A program made the translations under genes and the position numbers. Positions 48,025-56,286 of a stretch of 64,000 bases of DNA are shown piece by piece; the first letter of the stretch is position 1, and the number at the start of each line of letters is the position of its first letter. The stretch is taken from the NCBI RefSeq assembly GCF_001701025.1, contig NZ_CP016793.1:1178001-1242000 (forward strand), in the 5' to 3' direction. Under the pieces are notes generated by a model, which saw only the letters and a program-made list of their open reading frames with translations, had not been told where the DNA came from and searched no databases. Source of the stretch: Lentzea guizhouensis (GTDB taxonomy: Bacteria; Actinomycetota; Actinomycetes; Mycobacteriales; Pseudonocardiaceae).

Positions 48025-49233
48025 TCAGGACACCCGTTCGACGATCGAGTTCGTCAGCAACGAGGCCAGCGCGACCTCCAAGCGCCGTCCCGGGTCGTCC
48101 GTGACCGCCGTCCATCTCCCGATCGCTCCCGTCGTCAAGCCCCCGACCCCGATGGGACTTCCGTCCGCCGGCAACTGGCCCACCACCCAGCCTGCGTCGG
48201 CGTCGAGCCAGAAGATCTCCGGCCACTGGCCGACCCGCCCCACCACCATGCGCCCGGACTCGGTCCGCCGCCACCGAACGTCCGGGTGCAGGCGGAAGTG
48301 GAAGTCGACCTCGATCTCCGCAGCGTCACCCTCCACAGCGGACGGTGCGACGGTCTCCCCGGCGAGCGCACGCAACAGCCATCGCGCGTCCGGACGCAGC
48401 TCATGTTCGTGAGCCAGCAGCCAGGCGCCGATCTCCGCCGCTCGCTCCTGCGCCTTGGGCAGCAACGAGTCCGGACCGAGCTCGACCCCGGCGCAGGCCT
48501 GGGCGAACTGGGCGAGGCAGCTGTACGCGTGCCACGCGGCGAACGTTTGCTCCAACGGCCAGCGCGCGTGTGACCACGAAGTCTCGAAGAACTCGACGTC
48601 CTCGGCTCGTGCGTCCAGGAACTCGTGGGTGATGGCCAGGTCGAAGAACTTCTCGTGCGCGCCTTCGTGCACGAGCGCCTCAGCGACCTCGATGGGCAGC
48701 GAGGGTTCGTCGATCAGCACGATTCCCGGCACATACCGGGACGAAGCCGACACGACGCCACCGGAGGTCTCCCGCTTGAGCACCGCGAGCATCGACACGT
48801 GGGCGAGGAGGTCGTCGGCGGTGACGGGCGCGAGTGAGCGGAACAACCGGATCCCGTCGGCCACGACCTGGAGCGCCGCCGAGAACCGGTCTCCGTCGGC
48901 CTCGGTCAGCGGTTCGATGGCCACCCCTGGCGGCGCGATGATCCGCAGCGGCGCTTCGAGCAGGAATCCGGAACGCGGGTCCGCGGCCACCGCGATCCCG
49001 GCATCGCACACCCTCAGCCCGGCGACCTCGTGCATCCGTGCGAGATCCAGTTCGCCGGCGCCGGCGAGGGCGCGGCCGATCTCGTAGCGGACGATCGGGT
49101 GGTCGGCGAGGTTGTCCGACAACTCGGTGCCTGGTGCGAACAGGTCGGCCGCGAGCCGGTAGACCGTGCGCCGTTCGTCGACCAGCACGTCTGCGGGCGC
49201 GATGCGTGCGTGCAGCGTGTGAGCAATAGCCAC
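48025..49233 (-). CDS. HExxH-motif protein, candidate RiPP peptide-modifying enzyme
   Basis: This 402-residue protein has HEGAH at residues 189-193 (ALVHEGAHEKFFDL) and a possible third metal ligand, His235, in TFAAWHAYSCLAQF. Size, motif position and surroundings fit the mod_HExxH family (TIGR04267), found with RiPP precursors and lately described as alpha-ketoglutarate-dependent peptide beta-hydroxylases. It is not a typical secreted protease, as there is no signal peptide. The start is GTG 49233 with AGGG upstream; the longer frame to 49425 overlaps another gene. Peptide gene B follows at once. Confidence 0.78.
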   Translation of the reverse strand: MAIAHTLHARIAPADVLVDERRTVYRLAADLFAPGTELSDNLADHPIVRYEIGRALAGAGELDLARMHEVAGLRVCDAGIAVAADPRSGFLLEAPLRIIAPPGVAIEPLTEADGDRFSAALQVVADGIRLFRSLAPVTADDLLAHVSMLAVLKRETSGGVVSASSRYVPGIVLIDEPSLPIEVAEALVHEGAHEKFFDLAITHEFLDARAEDVEFFETSWSHARWPLEQTFAAWHAYSCLAQFAQACAGVELGPDSLLPKAQERAAEIGAWLLAHEHELRPDARWLLRALAGETVAPSAVEGDAAEIEVDFHFRLHPDVRWRRTESGRMVVGRVGQWPEIFWLDADAGWVVGQLPADGSPIGVGGLTTGAIGRWTAVTDDPGRRLEVALASLLTNSIVERVS

Positions 49234-49286
49234 CGTCCGAACCCTAAAGCACCCGGCACTTCTCCTGGACGTCCCCCGCGAAGAGC

Positions 49287-49321
49287 GGTGCCCGGCCTGC
49301 GGGGTACGCAGACCGGGCACC
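49287..49321 (-). terminator. Terminator hairpin after the 50-residue membrane peptide
   Basis: GGTGCCCGG and CCGGGCACC arms, with inner TGCG/CGCA pairing, lie 13 bases after the stop of the small gene at 49335 and before the HExxH gene start. Confidence 0.75.
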
Positions 49322-49334
49322 TGGGTTCTGCTCA

Positions 49335-49487
49335 TCAGCTGAACATGATGCTGGTGACGTTCACGAAGCCGACGACGGCCAGCGCGACGACAGAGACGGC
49401 GACCATCGTGAGCACGGTGCGCCATCCGATGGCGGTGACGGCGACTGCGACGGCTGCTGCGATTCCGAGTGCACTCCCTGCGGACAT
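49335..49487 (-). CDS. 50-residue membrane peptide
   Basis: This small protein has two hydrophobic stretches (ALGIAAAVAVAVTAIGW; VLTMVAVSVVALAVVGFV) and ends in TSIMFS. ATG 49487 is preceded by the strong site GGGAGGGGAACGAG, and a terminator follows, so it looks real. It is divergent from the GntR gene and upstream of the HExxH gene on the same strand. It could be a membrane-active peptide, immunity-like protein or regulator; no family is recognised. Confidence 0.7.
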   Translation of the reverse strand: MSAGSALGIAAAVAVAVTAIGWRTVLTMVAVSVVALAVVGFVNVTSIMFS

Positions 49488-49578
49488 CTCGTTCCCCTCC
49501 CGACTAGGCGAGTCCGTGCTCCTCGGTGTGGGCGGTCCGAGGTGTCTCGCCTGCACCACAGAATTCCGTAGTTGTAGG

Positions 49579-49620
49579 TTGTCTGTCAACGGTCGCCAGG
49601 TTGCCAGACAAGTTGCAACC
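49579..49620. promoter_or_regulatory. Nested inverted repeats, candidate GntR operator
   Basis: TTGTCTG (49579-49585) and CAGACAA (49605-49611) are complementary, and GGTTGC (49599-49604) pairs with GCAACC (49615-49620). They lie 28 to 70 bases before the GntR start, in its gap with the divergent membrane-peptide gene. Confidence 0.5.
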
Positions 49621-49647
49621 AGACTGCAGGAGGCCTACCCTGAGCCA

Positions 49648-50445
49648 ATGCCCGCCGACGACTCCCATTTCGGCGAGAGCTGGGCGCTCTCGCCGGATTC
49701 GCGACGGCCGCTGCCGGAGCTCATCGAGCAGAAGCTCCGGGAGCAGATCATCGGCGGCACTCTCAAGGCGGGCGACCGCCTCCCCACTGAGCCGGACCTG
49801 GCTCGCAAACTGGATGTCGCCCGGTCCTCGTTGCGTACAGCTCTGCAGCGACTGCAGCTCCAGGGCATCGTCGAGGTCCGCCGCGGCCTCGGCTGGTACG
49901 TCCGCCGCACCGACCTGGCCGCCGTCGAGGAGCACCTCGAAGGCCGTCTCGCCGCGCGCCAGTTCAACCACACCGACCTGCTCGAGGTCCGCCTCGCGCT
50001 GGAGACCACGGCCGCGTCGCTCGCCGCGGTCAGGGCCGGTGACGGTGAGCTGGACGAGCTCGCCAAGCACAACCAGCGTTACCAGCGCGCTGAGGTCGAG
50101 GACGTGCAGGAGGTCATCGAGGCGGACGAGGAGTTCCACTCGGCCCTGATCCGCGCGGCGCACAACGAACTGCTGGAGCAGATGTACCAGGCGCTCGTCC
50201 CCGGCCTGCAGGACTGCAAGCGGCACGCGCACCCCTCCCGCGAGGTGCACAACCGTTCCGCGAACGAGCACGAGCAGATCATCTGGTTCCTCCGCCGTCA
50301 CGACGAGGTGGGTGCGAAGAGCGCGATGACCACGCACCTGCTCGGGTTGTACGACGACCTCACCGGCGACGACACCAAGCCCCGCGCTTCACTCAGCACC
50401 TACGTCGGCGTGCACGACGAGCCGATGTGGGACCGCCGCCGCTAG
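49648..50445 (+). CDS. GntR-family regulator (FadR/FCD type)
   Basis: This 265-residue regulator has a winged helix (LREQIIGGTLKAGDRLPTEP, then ARSSLRTALQRLQLQGIVEV) and an FCD ligand domain with metal-binding residues spread through EADEEFHSALIRAAHN, CKRHAHPSREVHN and the final helix. Such regulators sense small carboxylates or metals. ATG 49648 follows GGAGG at longer than usual spacing. It is divergent from the membrane peptide and may control the peptide cluster. Confidence 0.9.
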   Translation: MPADDSHFGESWALSPDSRRPLPELIEQKLREQIIGGTLKAGDRLPTEPDLARKLDVARSSLRTALQRLQLQGIVEVRRGLGWYVRRTDLAAVEEHLEGRLAARQFNHTDLLEVRLALETTAASLAAVRAGDGELDELAKHNQRYQRAEVEDVQEVIEADEEFHSALIRAAHNELLEQMYQALVPGLQDCKRHAHPSREVHNRSANEHEQIIWFLRRHDEVGAKSAMTTHLLGLYDDLTGDDTKPRASLSTYVGVHDEPMWDRRR

Positions 50446-50534
50446 TACGGCATCGACCGAACGGCTCTGGCGCTGCTGCCCCATCACTCCCACCATGTAT
50501 GGACGAGCTGGCGGAGTGAGGGGGCGGCGACCAG

Positions 50535-51671
50535 GTGGCGGTGGCGCGCAGGCACAAACAGGCGCTGGCCCTCGCTCTTTTCCTGATCCTGCTGGGCGCG
50601 CTCGACCTCACCGTCGTGCTGCTCTGGCAACCGGCCACCCGCTCCGTGCTGCACGACGTCCTGGTCGTCCTGTGGCCCCTGCCCGCCCTGGCCGGCTTCC
50701 TGCTCGGCGCCTACGAGCTCTTCTGGCACCAACGCCTGGTCGCCGAGGTCGGCCGCCTCGCGGGCCCGGTGTTCCTCGAACACCTGCTGCCGTCCGAGGT
50801 CCTGCGCACGTTCCTGGCCTCCATCTACGGCCCGAACGTGGCCAACGACGACGTGATCGCCGGGGTGCTCGGCGGCAGCGGCATGAAACCGCGCGGCGAC
50901 GACCTCACGATCAGCACCGGCACCACCGTGAAGCTGGAGCTGCAAGGCATCGACACCAAGACCTACCACCTGATGACAACGCAGCGGTACCAGTTCCGCA
51001 CCAGCGTCCCGGTCGACCGCTTCGTCATCTTCGCCACCTCCAACGCCCTGCTCCGCGACACGATCAGCGCCGCCTGCCGCTACCCCCTCTTCGAGCTCTA
51101 CTTCATCCCCGACTCGTCACTGTTCCTCGACTCGGTCGACGACCTGCGCCACTCCACCCAGATCGCCATCGACTACCTCGACCACGAGGGCCAGCGCCGC
51201 TCCGCAGAGCCCAGCCAGATCCCGCCGCTCGAGGTGAAGTTCAGCGAGTGGGCCAACTACCTGACGTTCTTCCGCGAGTCGATGGGCCCGCTGCCCAAGC
51301 TCAGCCCGATGAACCACATGAGCGACCTGCGGATCTTCGAGTGCGACCTCTCCGGCATCGCCGACGACCACGTGGTGCGCGCGATCTGCGGCCTCACCGT
51401 CTGGTCGCGAACTCTGCAGCGCACCAACGACGGCTTCTGCTACTGGCAGTCCCCGTACCCGTCCTTCGTGGACAAGATCAGCTTCGACGCGACGGGACTC
51501 GCGGTCGACCAGTCGCCACCGCACGAGTTCCGCATCATGCCGTTCACGTTCCGGTCGGCGACGGCTTCGGCGCAGTGGTTGCAGGCCGGGGAGCTGAAAG
51601 AGCTGGACGTGCGGTCGTGGTTGCTGCCGGGGCACGGGGTGGCGCTGTTGTGGCGGGAGGCGTTGAGGTGA
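50535..51671 (+). CDS. Two-helix membrane protein of unknown function, paralogue 1
   Basis: This 378-residue protein has two N-terminal helices (ALALALFLILLGALDLTVVLL; VLVVLWPLPALAGFLLGAY) and a large cytoplasmic-type alpha/beta domain. The domain pattern (LPSEVLRTFLAS, RYQFRTSVPV, LRIFECDLSGIADDHVV, FCYWQSPYPSFVDKISF, DVRSWLLPGHGVALLW) recurs in the same order in the convergent protein at 51676, so the two look like diverged paralogues. I know no family. The start is GTG 50535, 89 bases after gntR. Confidence 0.78.
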   Translation: MAVARRHKQALALALFLILLGALDLTVVLLWQPATRSVLHDVLVVLWPLPALAGFLLGAYELFWHQRLVAEVGRLAGPVFLEHLLPSEVLRTFLASIYGPNVANDDVIAGVLGGSGMKPRGDDLTISTGTTVKLELQGIDTKTYHLMTTQRYQFRTSVPVDRFVIFATSNALLRDTISAACRYPLFELYFIPDSSLFLDSVDDLRHSTQIAIDYLDHEGQRRSAEPSQIPPLEVKFSEWANYLTFFRESMGPLPKLSPMNHMSDLRIFECDLSGIADDHVVRAICGLTVWSRTLQRTNDGFCYWQSPYPSFVDKISFDATGLAVDQSPPHEFRIMPFTFRSATASAQWLQAGELKELDVRSWLLPGHGVALLWREALR

Positions 51672-51675
51672 CGGG

Positions 51676-52719
51676 TCACCAGTTCGCGATCACGCCTTGC
51701 CCCTGCACGACCCATCTGTCCAGCTTCAACGAGAGGTAACCCTCGTCCGCATCGAGCACCAGCGAGTCGACGCTGCCGAGGAAGACCTGCATGTGCACCT
51801 TCTTGCCCCGCTCCCGGACCAGTTCCCGGATGTCCATCGTGAGGCTCCTGACGAACATCGGCCGATCGGCGTACCACCACACTCCAGGCACTGCGAGATC
51901 CTGAGAGAAGTGCGAGTACTGCCGAACCCTGACGAACTCGGTGTCTTCCTGACTGAGGTCCGCGGCGAACAACATCAGGTCGGCGTGCGTCAAGCCGACC
52001 GGAAGCGAAATGTACTTGCGCACCATGGTCGCCGGGACCCTGCGGAAATCAACCTTCCGAGTCCCTCCGCGACGTGGCTCGACGTAGCATTCCAGCTTGT
52101 TGCCGAACGCTTTCGCGTCTTCCTCAAACGATGCCGTGCTGGCAAGAGTGGAGACGTCGAAGAGCTCTGGACACGCGTCGGACAGCGCTATCGAGTGGGT
52201 GGGCGATGAGGTCACCGCAGCCAGCAGCGGCCCACGAGGCATCGTCAACTCGTACCGGAAGCTGACGTGAACTGTCGTCCCCTCCACTCGTTCGACCCGC
52301 AAGGCCACGGAGACATCGTGGTGAGCAGGCCGCAGTGAGAGAACCAACGACACCAGGGACGACTTGTCGCTCACATGAGGAATGTGTCGATCGAGGGCGG
52401 TCGTGATGAGCTCTTCCGGCGATGTCGAGTCGAGCACAAGCTGCCTCGTGGCAGGTGCTGTCGTTGATTTCAGGGCGTCGAGCTTGCGGTCCACGCCTCG
52501 CAGCAGCTCGGTCTGCTCCCTGGTGCGAACCCACTCGAAGTAGATCGAAATGAGCAGGACGAGGACAAGATCCTTCGTGATCGAGCCCAGACTGCGCGCT
52601 ACTGCATCTCCCGCGTCGGGGTTGAGCACCGCCGAAACCACCACTCGCGGTACCGGCGTGTTGATCAATGCGATCGTCGCGAGCAGGCTGCCGAAGTAGA
52701 TCAGTGCACGTGACCGCAT
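51676..52719 (-). CDS. Two-helix membrane protein of unknown function, paralogue 2
   Basis: This 347-residue protein has two N-terminal helices (ALIYFGSLLATIALI; LVLVLLISIYFEWV) and a soluble domain with TSPEELITTALDR, RYELTMPRGP, LMLFAADLSQEDTEFV, VWWYADRPMFVRSLTM and LDRWVVQGQGVIANW, each aligning by order with the protein at 50535. The two genes end only four bases apart, tail to tail. ATG 52719 lies six bases after the stop of peptide gene C, so the two are probably cotranscribed. Confidence 0.78.
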   Translation of the reverse strand: MRSRALIYFGSLLATIALINTPVPRVVVSAVLNPDAGDAVARSLGSITKDLVLVLLISIYFEWVRTREQTELLRGVDRKLDALKSTTAPATRQLVLDSTSPEELITTALDRHIPHVSDKSSLVSLVLSLRPAHHDVSVALRVERVEGTTVHVSFRYELTMPRGPLLAAVTSSPTHSIALSDACPELFDVSTLASTASFEEDAKAFGNKLECYVEPRRGGTRKVDFRRVPATMVRKYISLPVGLTHADLMLFAADLSQEDTEFVRVRQYSHFSQDLAVPGVWWYADRPMFVRSLTMDIRELVRERGKKVHMQVFLGSVDSLVLDADEGYLSLKLDRWVVQGQGVIANW

Positions 52720-52725
52720 GGGTGC

Positions 52726-52893
52726 TCAAGCGCGCCGGTAGACGGTGCCACCGCCGTTGGGTATCTGGCGGAACCAGTCAACTTCCAGCACCGGGGATGA
52801 TGGCCGACATGGGCGATCGGACGCCGGCGTCGGCCAGCAGGGGCGCTCAGGCCCAGCGGGTTCAGGAGTGATCGGAACAGGTTCGGTTGGCAT
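52726..52893 (-). CDS. Peptide gene C of the VDWF-PNGGTV family
   Basis: This 55-residue Pro-rich peptide starts at ATG 52893, preceded by CAGGGAGACGTG, and ends VYRRA. Residues 38-51 are VDWFRQIPNGGGTV, with one extra Gly compared with copies A and B. Its N-terminal two thirds (PTEPVPITPEPAGPERPCW onward) is unrelated to theirs. It leads the operon with the two-helix protein at 51676, which suggests a peptide-plus-membrane-partner pair. Function unknown. Confidence 0.7.
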   Translation of the reverse strand: MPTEPVPITPEPAGPERPCWPTPASDRPCRPSSPVLEVDWFRQIPNGGGTVYRRA

Positions 52894-52992
52894 CACGTCT
52901 CCCTGCACCTGCAAGTGACCATTCAGGTTAGTCACCGGCCGAACCCATCACCGCCAGGTGGGTGAGCGCGGCGTGCAAACGAGCGTAAGAAT

Positions 52993-53018
52993 TTGCGTAG
53001 ACTTGCGCCATGACGCAA
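52993..53018. promoter_or_regulatory. TTGCG/CGCAA half-sites over the lacI start, candidate autoregulatory operator
   Basis: TTGCG at 52993 and 53003 and CGCAA at 53014 surround the LacI-family start codon. The same TTGCG element occurs twice before the binding-protein gene at 54100. Confidence 0.45.
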
Positions 53019-53993
53019 CGAAGGCTGGCCGAGGTCGCGGCCAAGGTCGGGGTCAGTGAGGCCACCGTCAGCCGGGTGTTGAACGGCAAGCCAGGCGTGT
53101 CGGACGCCACCCGCTCAGCCGTCCTCACCGCGCTGGACGTGCTCGGGTACGAGCGGCCGACGCAGCTCAGGGGTGAGCGGGCAAGGCTGGTCGGGTTGGT
53201 GCTGCCGGAGCTGCAGAACCCGATCTTCCCGGCGTTCGCGGACGTGGTCGGCAACGCGCTCGCCCAGAGAGGCTTCACGCCTGTTCTGTGCACCAGGACG
53301 GCCGGTGGGGTGACCGAGGCGGAGTACCTGGAGCTGCTTCTCGAACAGCATGTCAGTGGCATCGTCTTCGCAGGTGGGCTGTACGCGCAAAAGGACGCAA
53401 GCCACGGCCACTACCAGCAGATGATGTCCAGGAAGCTGCCCGCGGTGCTGGTCAACGCCGCCATAGCCGACCTGGCGTTCCCGCGGGTCAGCTGCGATGA
53501 CGCGGTGGCGGTGGAGCAGGCGTACGGGCATCTCACGTCCCTGGGGCACAAGCGGATCGGGGCGGTGCTGGGGCCGCCGGACCACATGCCGAGCCAGCGG
53601 AAGCTGGAGACGATCCAGCGGTGTGGTGGGGCGGATGTCGAGCACGCCATGTTCAGCCTTGAAGGTGGGCAGGCGGCGGCGACGAAGCTGGTGCAGAGAG
53701 GCGTCACGGCGATCATCTGCGCGAGCGACCCGCTGGCATTGGGCGCGATAAGGGCCGTCCGCAGAGCTGGGCTGGACGTGCCCAAGGACGTGTCGATCAT
53801 CGGGTACGACGACAGTGCGTTCATGACCTGCACGGATCCGCCTCTGACGACGGTCAGGCAGCCGATCGAGGCGATGGGGCGGGCGGCGGTCGAGCTGCTG
53901 GCCAACCAGATCAGCGGCAACGCCGTTGCGCCCGATGAGCTGCTGTTCGAGCCGGAGCTGGTGGTGAGGGCCTCCACGGCACCGGCCAGGTAA
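53010..53993 (+). CDS. LacI-family transcriptional regulator
   Basis: This 327-residue sugar-responsive repressor has a helix-turn-helix (RLAEVAAKVGVSEATVSRVLN) and hinge, followed by a periplasmic-binding-like domain (LVGLVLPELQNPIFPAFADV, DVSIIGYDDSAFMTCTDPPL). It lies directly upstream of the sugar ABC genes on the same strand and probably represses them. The ligand may be an alpha-glucoside, given the GH13 enzyme downstream. Confidence 0.95.
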   Translation: MTQRRLAEVAAKVGVSEATVSRVLNGKPGVSDATRSAVLTALDVLGYERPTQLRGERARLVGLVLPELQNPIFPAFADVVGNALAQRGFTPVLCTRTAGGVTEAEYLELLLEQHVSGIVFAGGLYAQKDASHGHYQQMMSRKLPAVLVNAAIADLAFPRVSCDDAVAVEQAYGHLTSLGHKRIGAVLGPPDHMPSQRKLETIQRCGGADVEHAMFSLEGGQAAATKLVQRGVTAIICASDPLALGAIRAVRRAGLDVPKDVSIIGYDDSAFMTCTDPPLTTVRQPIEAMGRAAVELLANQISGNAVAPDELLFEPELVVRASTAPAR

Positions 53994-54007
53994 CACAAGT
54001 CGATTTC

Positions 54008-54033
54008 TTGCGAGTTTTCGTCTGGATATTGCG
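54008..54033 (+). promoter_or_regulatory. Two TTGCG elements before the sugar ABC operon
   Basis: TTGCG at 54008-54012 and 54029-54033 lie 67-92 bases upstream of the binding-protein start, in an AT-richer stretch. With the copies over the lacI start they are candidate LacI half-sites. Confidence 0.4.
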
Positions 54034-54099
54034 TTCAGATGTAACGGGGACTTAGGGTCGCCGTCACATCGACGCGCTCGCGAGAAGGGCGGCCCCACC

Positions 54100-55428
54100 A
54101 TGAAGAAGTCCGCTGCCGTGCTGTTGGGCTGCGTGCTCGTTGCCGGCTGTGGGAGCGGTACCACGGCCGACAGCGGCGGCAAGGTCGTGATCAACATCAA
54201 CGGCCAGCCGCCGCAAACGCAGGCGTTCGACCGCAAGGTGTTCGACGAGGACGTCGCGGAGTTCGAGAAGCAGAACGAGAACATCGACCTCGTGCCGCAC
54301 GAGGGGTTCATGGACCCGAAGACGTTCTCCGCCAAGCTCGCCGGCGGGCAGCTCGAGGACGTCTTCTACGTCTACTTCACGGATCCGGCGTCGCTCATCG
54401 CGCGCAAGCAGGCCGCCGACATCACGGACTACGTCAAGGACGTGCCGCATTACGGCGACCTCAAGCAGGAGCTCAAGGACGTCTTCACCGTGGACGGCAA
54501 GGTCTACGGGCTGCCCACCGCGAACTACACGATGGGCCTGCTCTACAGCCGCATCAACTTCACCAAGGCCGGCCTCGACCCGAACAAGCCGCCGCAGACG
54601 TGGGACGAGGTGCGTGCAGCCGCCAAGAAGCTCAAGGACGCGGGCGTCACCGGGTTCGCCGAGTACAGCAAGAGCAACCAGGGCGGCTGGCACTTCACCA
54701 CGTGGATGAAGTCCGTCGGCGGTGACATCGCGCGCAAGGACGGCGACACCTTCAAGGCCGACTTCAACAACGACAAGGGCAAGGAAGTCCTGCGCAGGCT
54801 CAAGGAGATGCGCTGGGACGACGGCTCCATGGGCGAGAAGCAGCTCCTGGAGATCGGTGACGTGCAGAACATGATGGGCGCGGGCCAGCTCGGCATGTAC
54901 CTGGCCGCACCCGACAACGTCGCCGCGATCGTCAACCAGTTCAAGGGCAAGTACGACGACTACGGGCTCGCCGCCATCCCGGGCCAGCAGGGCACGCTGC
55001 TCGGCGGCGAGGGTTACATGATCCACCCGAAGGCCACGCCGGAGAAGATCAAGGCCGGTCTCAAGTGGATCCAGTGGAAGTACCTCAACCCGGACCGCCT
55101 CGAAGGCAACCTGCAGAAGTACAGGGACCGCGGCCAGCCCGTCGGCCTGCCGATCCCGCCGATCGCCGACATCTGGACCGGTCACCCGCGCAAGAAGCAG
55201 GAAGACCTCAAGGCCAAGTACGCCACCATGCCGGTCGAGAACTTCAAGGCCTATGTGGACGGCAGCGAGAAGACCAAGGGCAGCCTCGAACCGCCTCAGG
55301 CACAACAGGTCTACGCGATCCTCGACAACGTCGTGCAGGCGACGCTGACCAACAGGGACGCCGACCACGCACAACTGCTCAAGGACGCGGAGACCAAGGT
55401 CAACGCCGTTCTGGCGCAGGTGAAGTAA
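54100..55428 (+). CDS. Sugar ABC transporter substrate-binding lipoprotein
   Basis: This 442-residue type 1 extracellular solute-binding protein has a lipobox VLVAGC (Cys at about residue 17), so it is tethered outside the membrane. Domain blocks include DVFYVYFTDPASLIARKQA, GKVYGLPTANYTMGLLYSR and MGAGQLGMYLAAPDN. With two permeases and a GH13 glucosidase it forms an oligosaccharide uptake operon. Confidence 0.94.
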   Translation: MKKSAAVLLGCVLVAGCGSGTTADSGGKVVININGQPPQTQAFDRKVFDEDVAEFEKQNENIDLVPHEGFMDPKTFSAKLAGGQLEDVFYVYFTDPASLIARKQAADITDYVKDVPHYGDLKQELKDVFTVDGKVYGLPTANYTMGLLYSRINFTKAGLDPNKPPQTWDEVRAAAKKLKDAGVTGFAEYSKSNQGGWHFTTWMKSVGGDIARKDGDTFKADFNNDKGKEVLRRLKEMRWDDGSMGEKQLLEIGDVQNMMGAGQLGMYLAAPDNVAAIVNQFKGKYDDYGLAAIPGQQGTLLGGEGYMIHPKATPEKIKAGLKWIQWKYLNPDRLEGNLQKYRDRGQPVGLPIPPIADIWTGHPRKKQEDLKAKYATMPVENFKAYVDGSEKTKGSLEPPQAQQVYAILDNVVQATLTNRDADHAQLLKDAETKVNAVLAQVK

Positions 55429-56286
55429 GTGCGGCGCCACGTCACCGCGTACGGCTTCCTCAGCCTCGCGCTCGTCGTCTTCGCGGTGTTCTCCTGGTAC
55501 CCGATCGTGCGCGGGGTGGTCCTGAGCTTCCAGCAGGTCAACTTCGTCTCCGACCCCGAGTGGGTCGGCTGGGAGAACTTCCAACGCCTCTTCGACGACC
55601 CGCTGTTCGCGGTGGCGTGGCGCAACACGGCCTGGTTCACGGTCCTCGCACTCGTGATCGGCTTCGGCGTCCCGTTCCTCACCGCCGTGGTGCTCAACGA
55701 ACTGCGGCACGCCAAGGGTTACTTCCGCCTCTTGGTCTACCTGCCGGTGATGCTCCCGCCGGTCGTCACGGCCCTGCTGTGGAAGTGGTTCTACGACCCG
55801 GGACCCGGCCTGTTCAACTCGGTGCTCAGAGAACTCGGACTACCGACGTCCCAATGGCTCGACTCCGGCAACACCGCGCTGATCAGCATCGTCCTGCTCA
55901 CGACGTGGGCGAACATGGGGTCGGCCACTCTGATCTACCTCGCCGCCCTGCAGACCATCCCGGGTGAGCTCTACGAAGCCGCGGAGCTGGACGGCGCCGG
56001 GATCGCGCGGAAGGTCTGGCACGTCACCATCCCGCAGACCAAGTTCGTGATCCTCATGTTGCTGCTCCTGCAGGTCGTCGCGACCATGCAGGTCTTCACC
56101 GAGCCGTTCATCATGACCGGCGGCGGCCCGGAGGACTCGACCGTCACGGTCCTGCTGCTGCTCTACCGCTACGCCTTCGTCTACAACGACTTCGGCACGG
56201 CCAGCGCGCTGAGCCTGATCCTGTTCGCGGTGCTCGGCGTCTTCTCCTTCCTCTACCTCAAGGTCACCAGGAGGGCGGACGCGTGA
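55429..56286 (+). CDS. Sugar ABC transporter permease (MalF-like)
   Basis: This 285-residue permease has six helices and the EAA loop YEAAELDGAGIARKVWHVTI (about residue 182), which contacts the ATPase. It starts at GTG 55429 immediately after the binding-protein stop and overlaps the next permease by four bases. Confidence 0.95.
   Translation: MRRHVTAYGFLSLALVVFAVFSWYPIVRGVVLSFQQVNFVSDPEWVGWENFQRLFDDPLFAVAWRNTAWFTVLALVIGFGVPFLTAVVLNELRHAKGYFRLLVYLPVMLPPVVTALLWKWFYDPGPGLFNSVLRELGLPTSQWLDSGNTALISIVLLTTWANMGSATLIYLAALQTIPGELYEAAELDGAGIARKVWHVTIPQTKFVILMLLLLQVVATMQVFTEPFIMTGGGPEDSTVTVLLLLYRYAFVYNDFGTASALSLILFAVLGVFSFLYLKVTRRADA

Noticed and set aside
47918..49233. Assigning the peptides to the known FxSxx RiPP class
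   Set aside because: None of the three peptides ends in FxSxx, and no radical SAM enzyme of that class is in the window.
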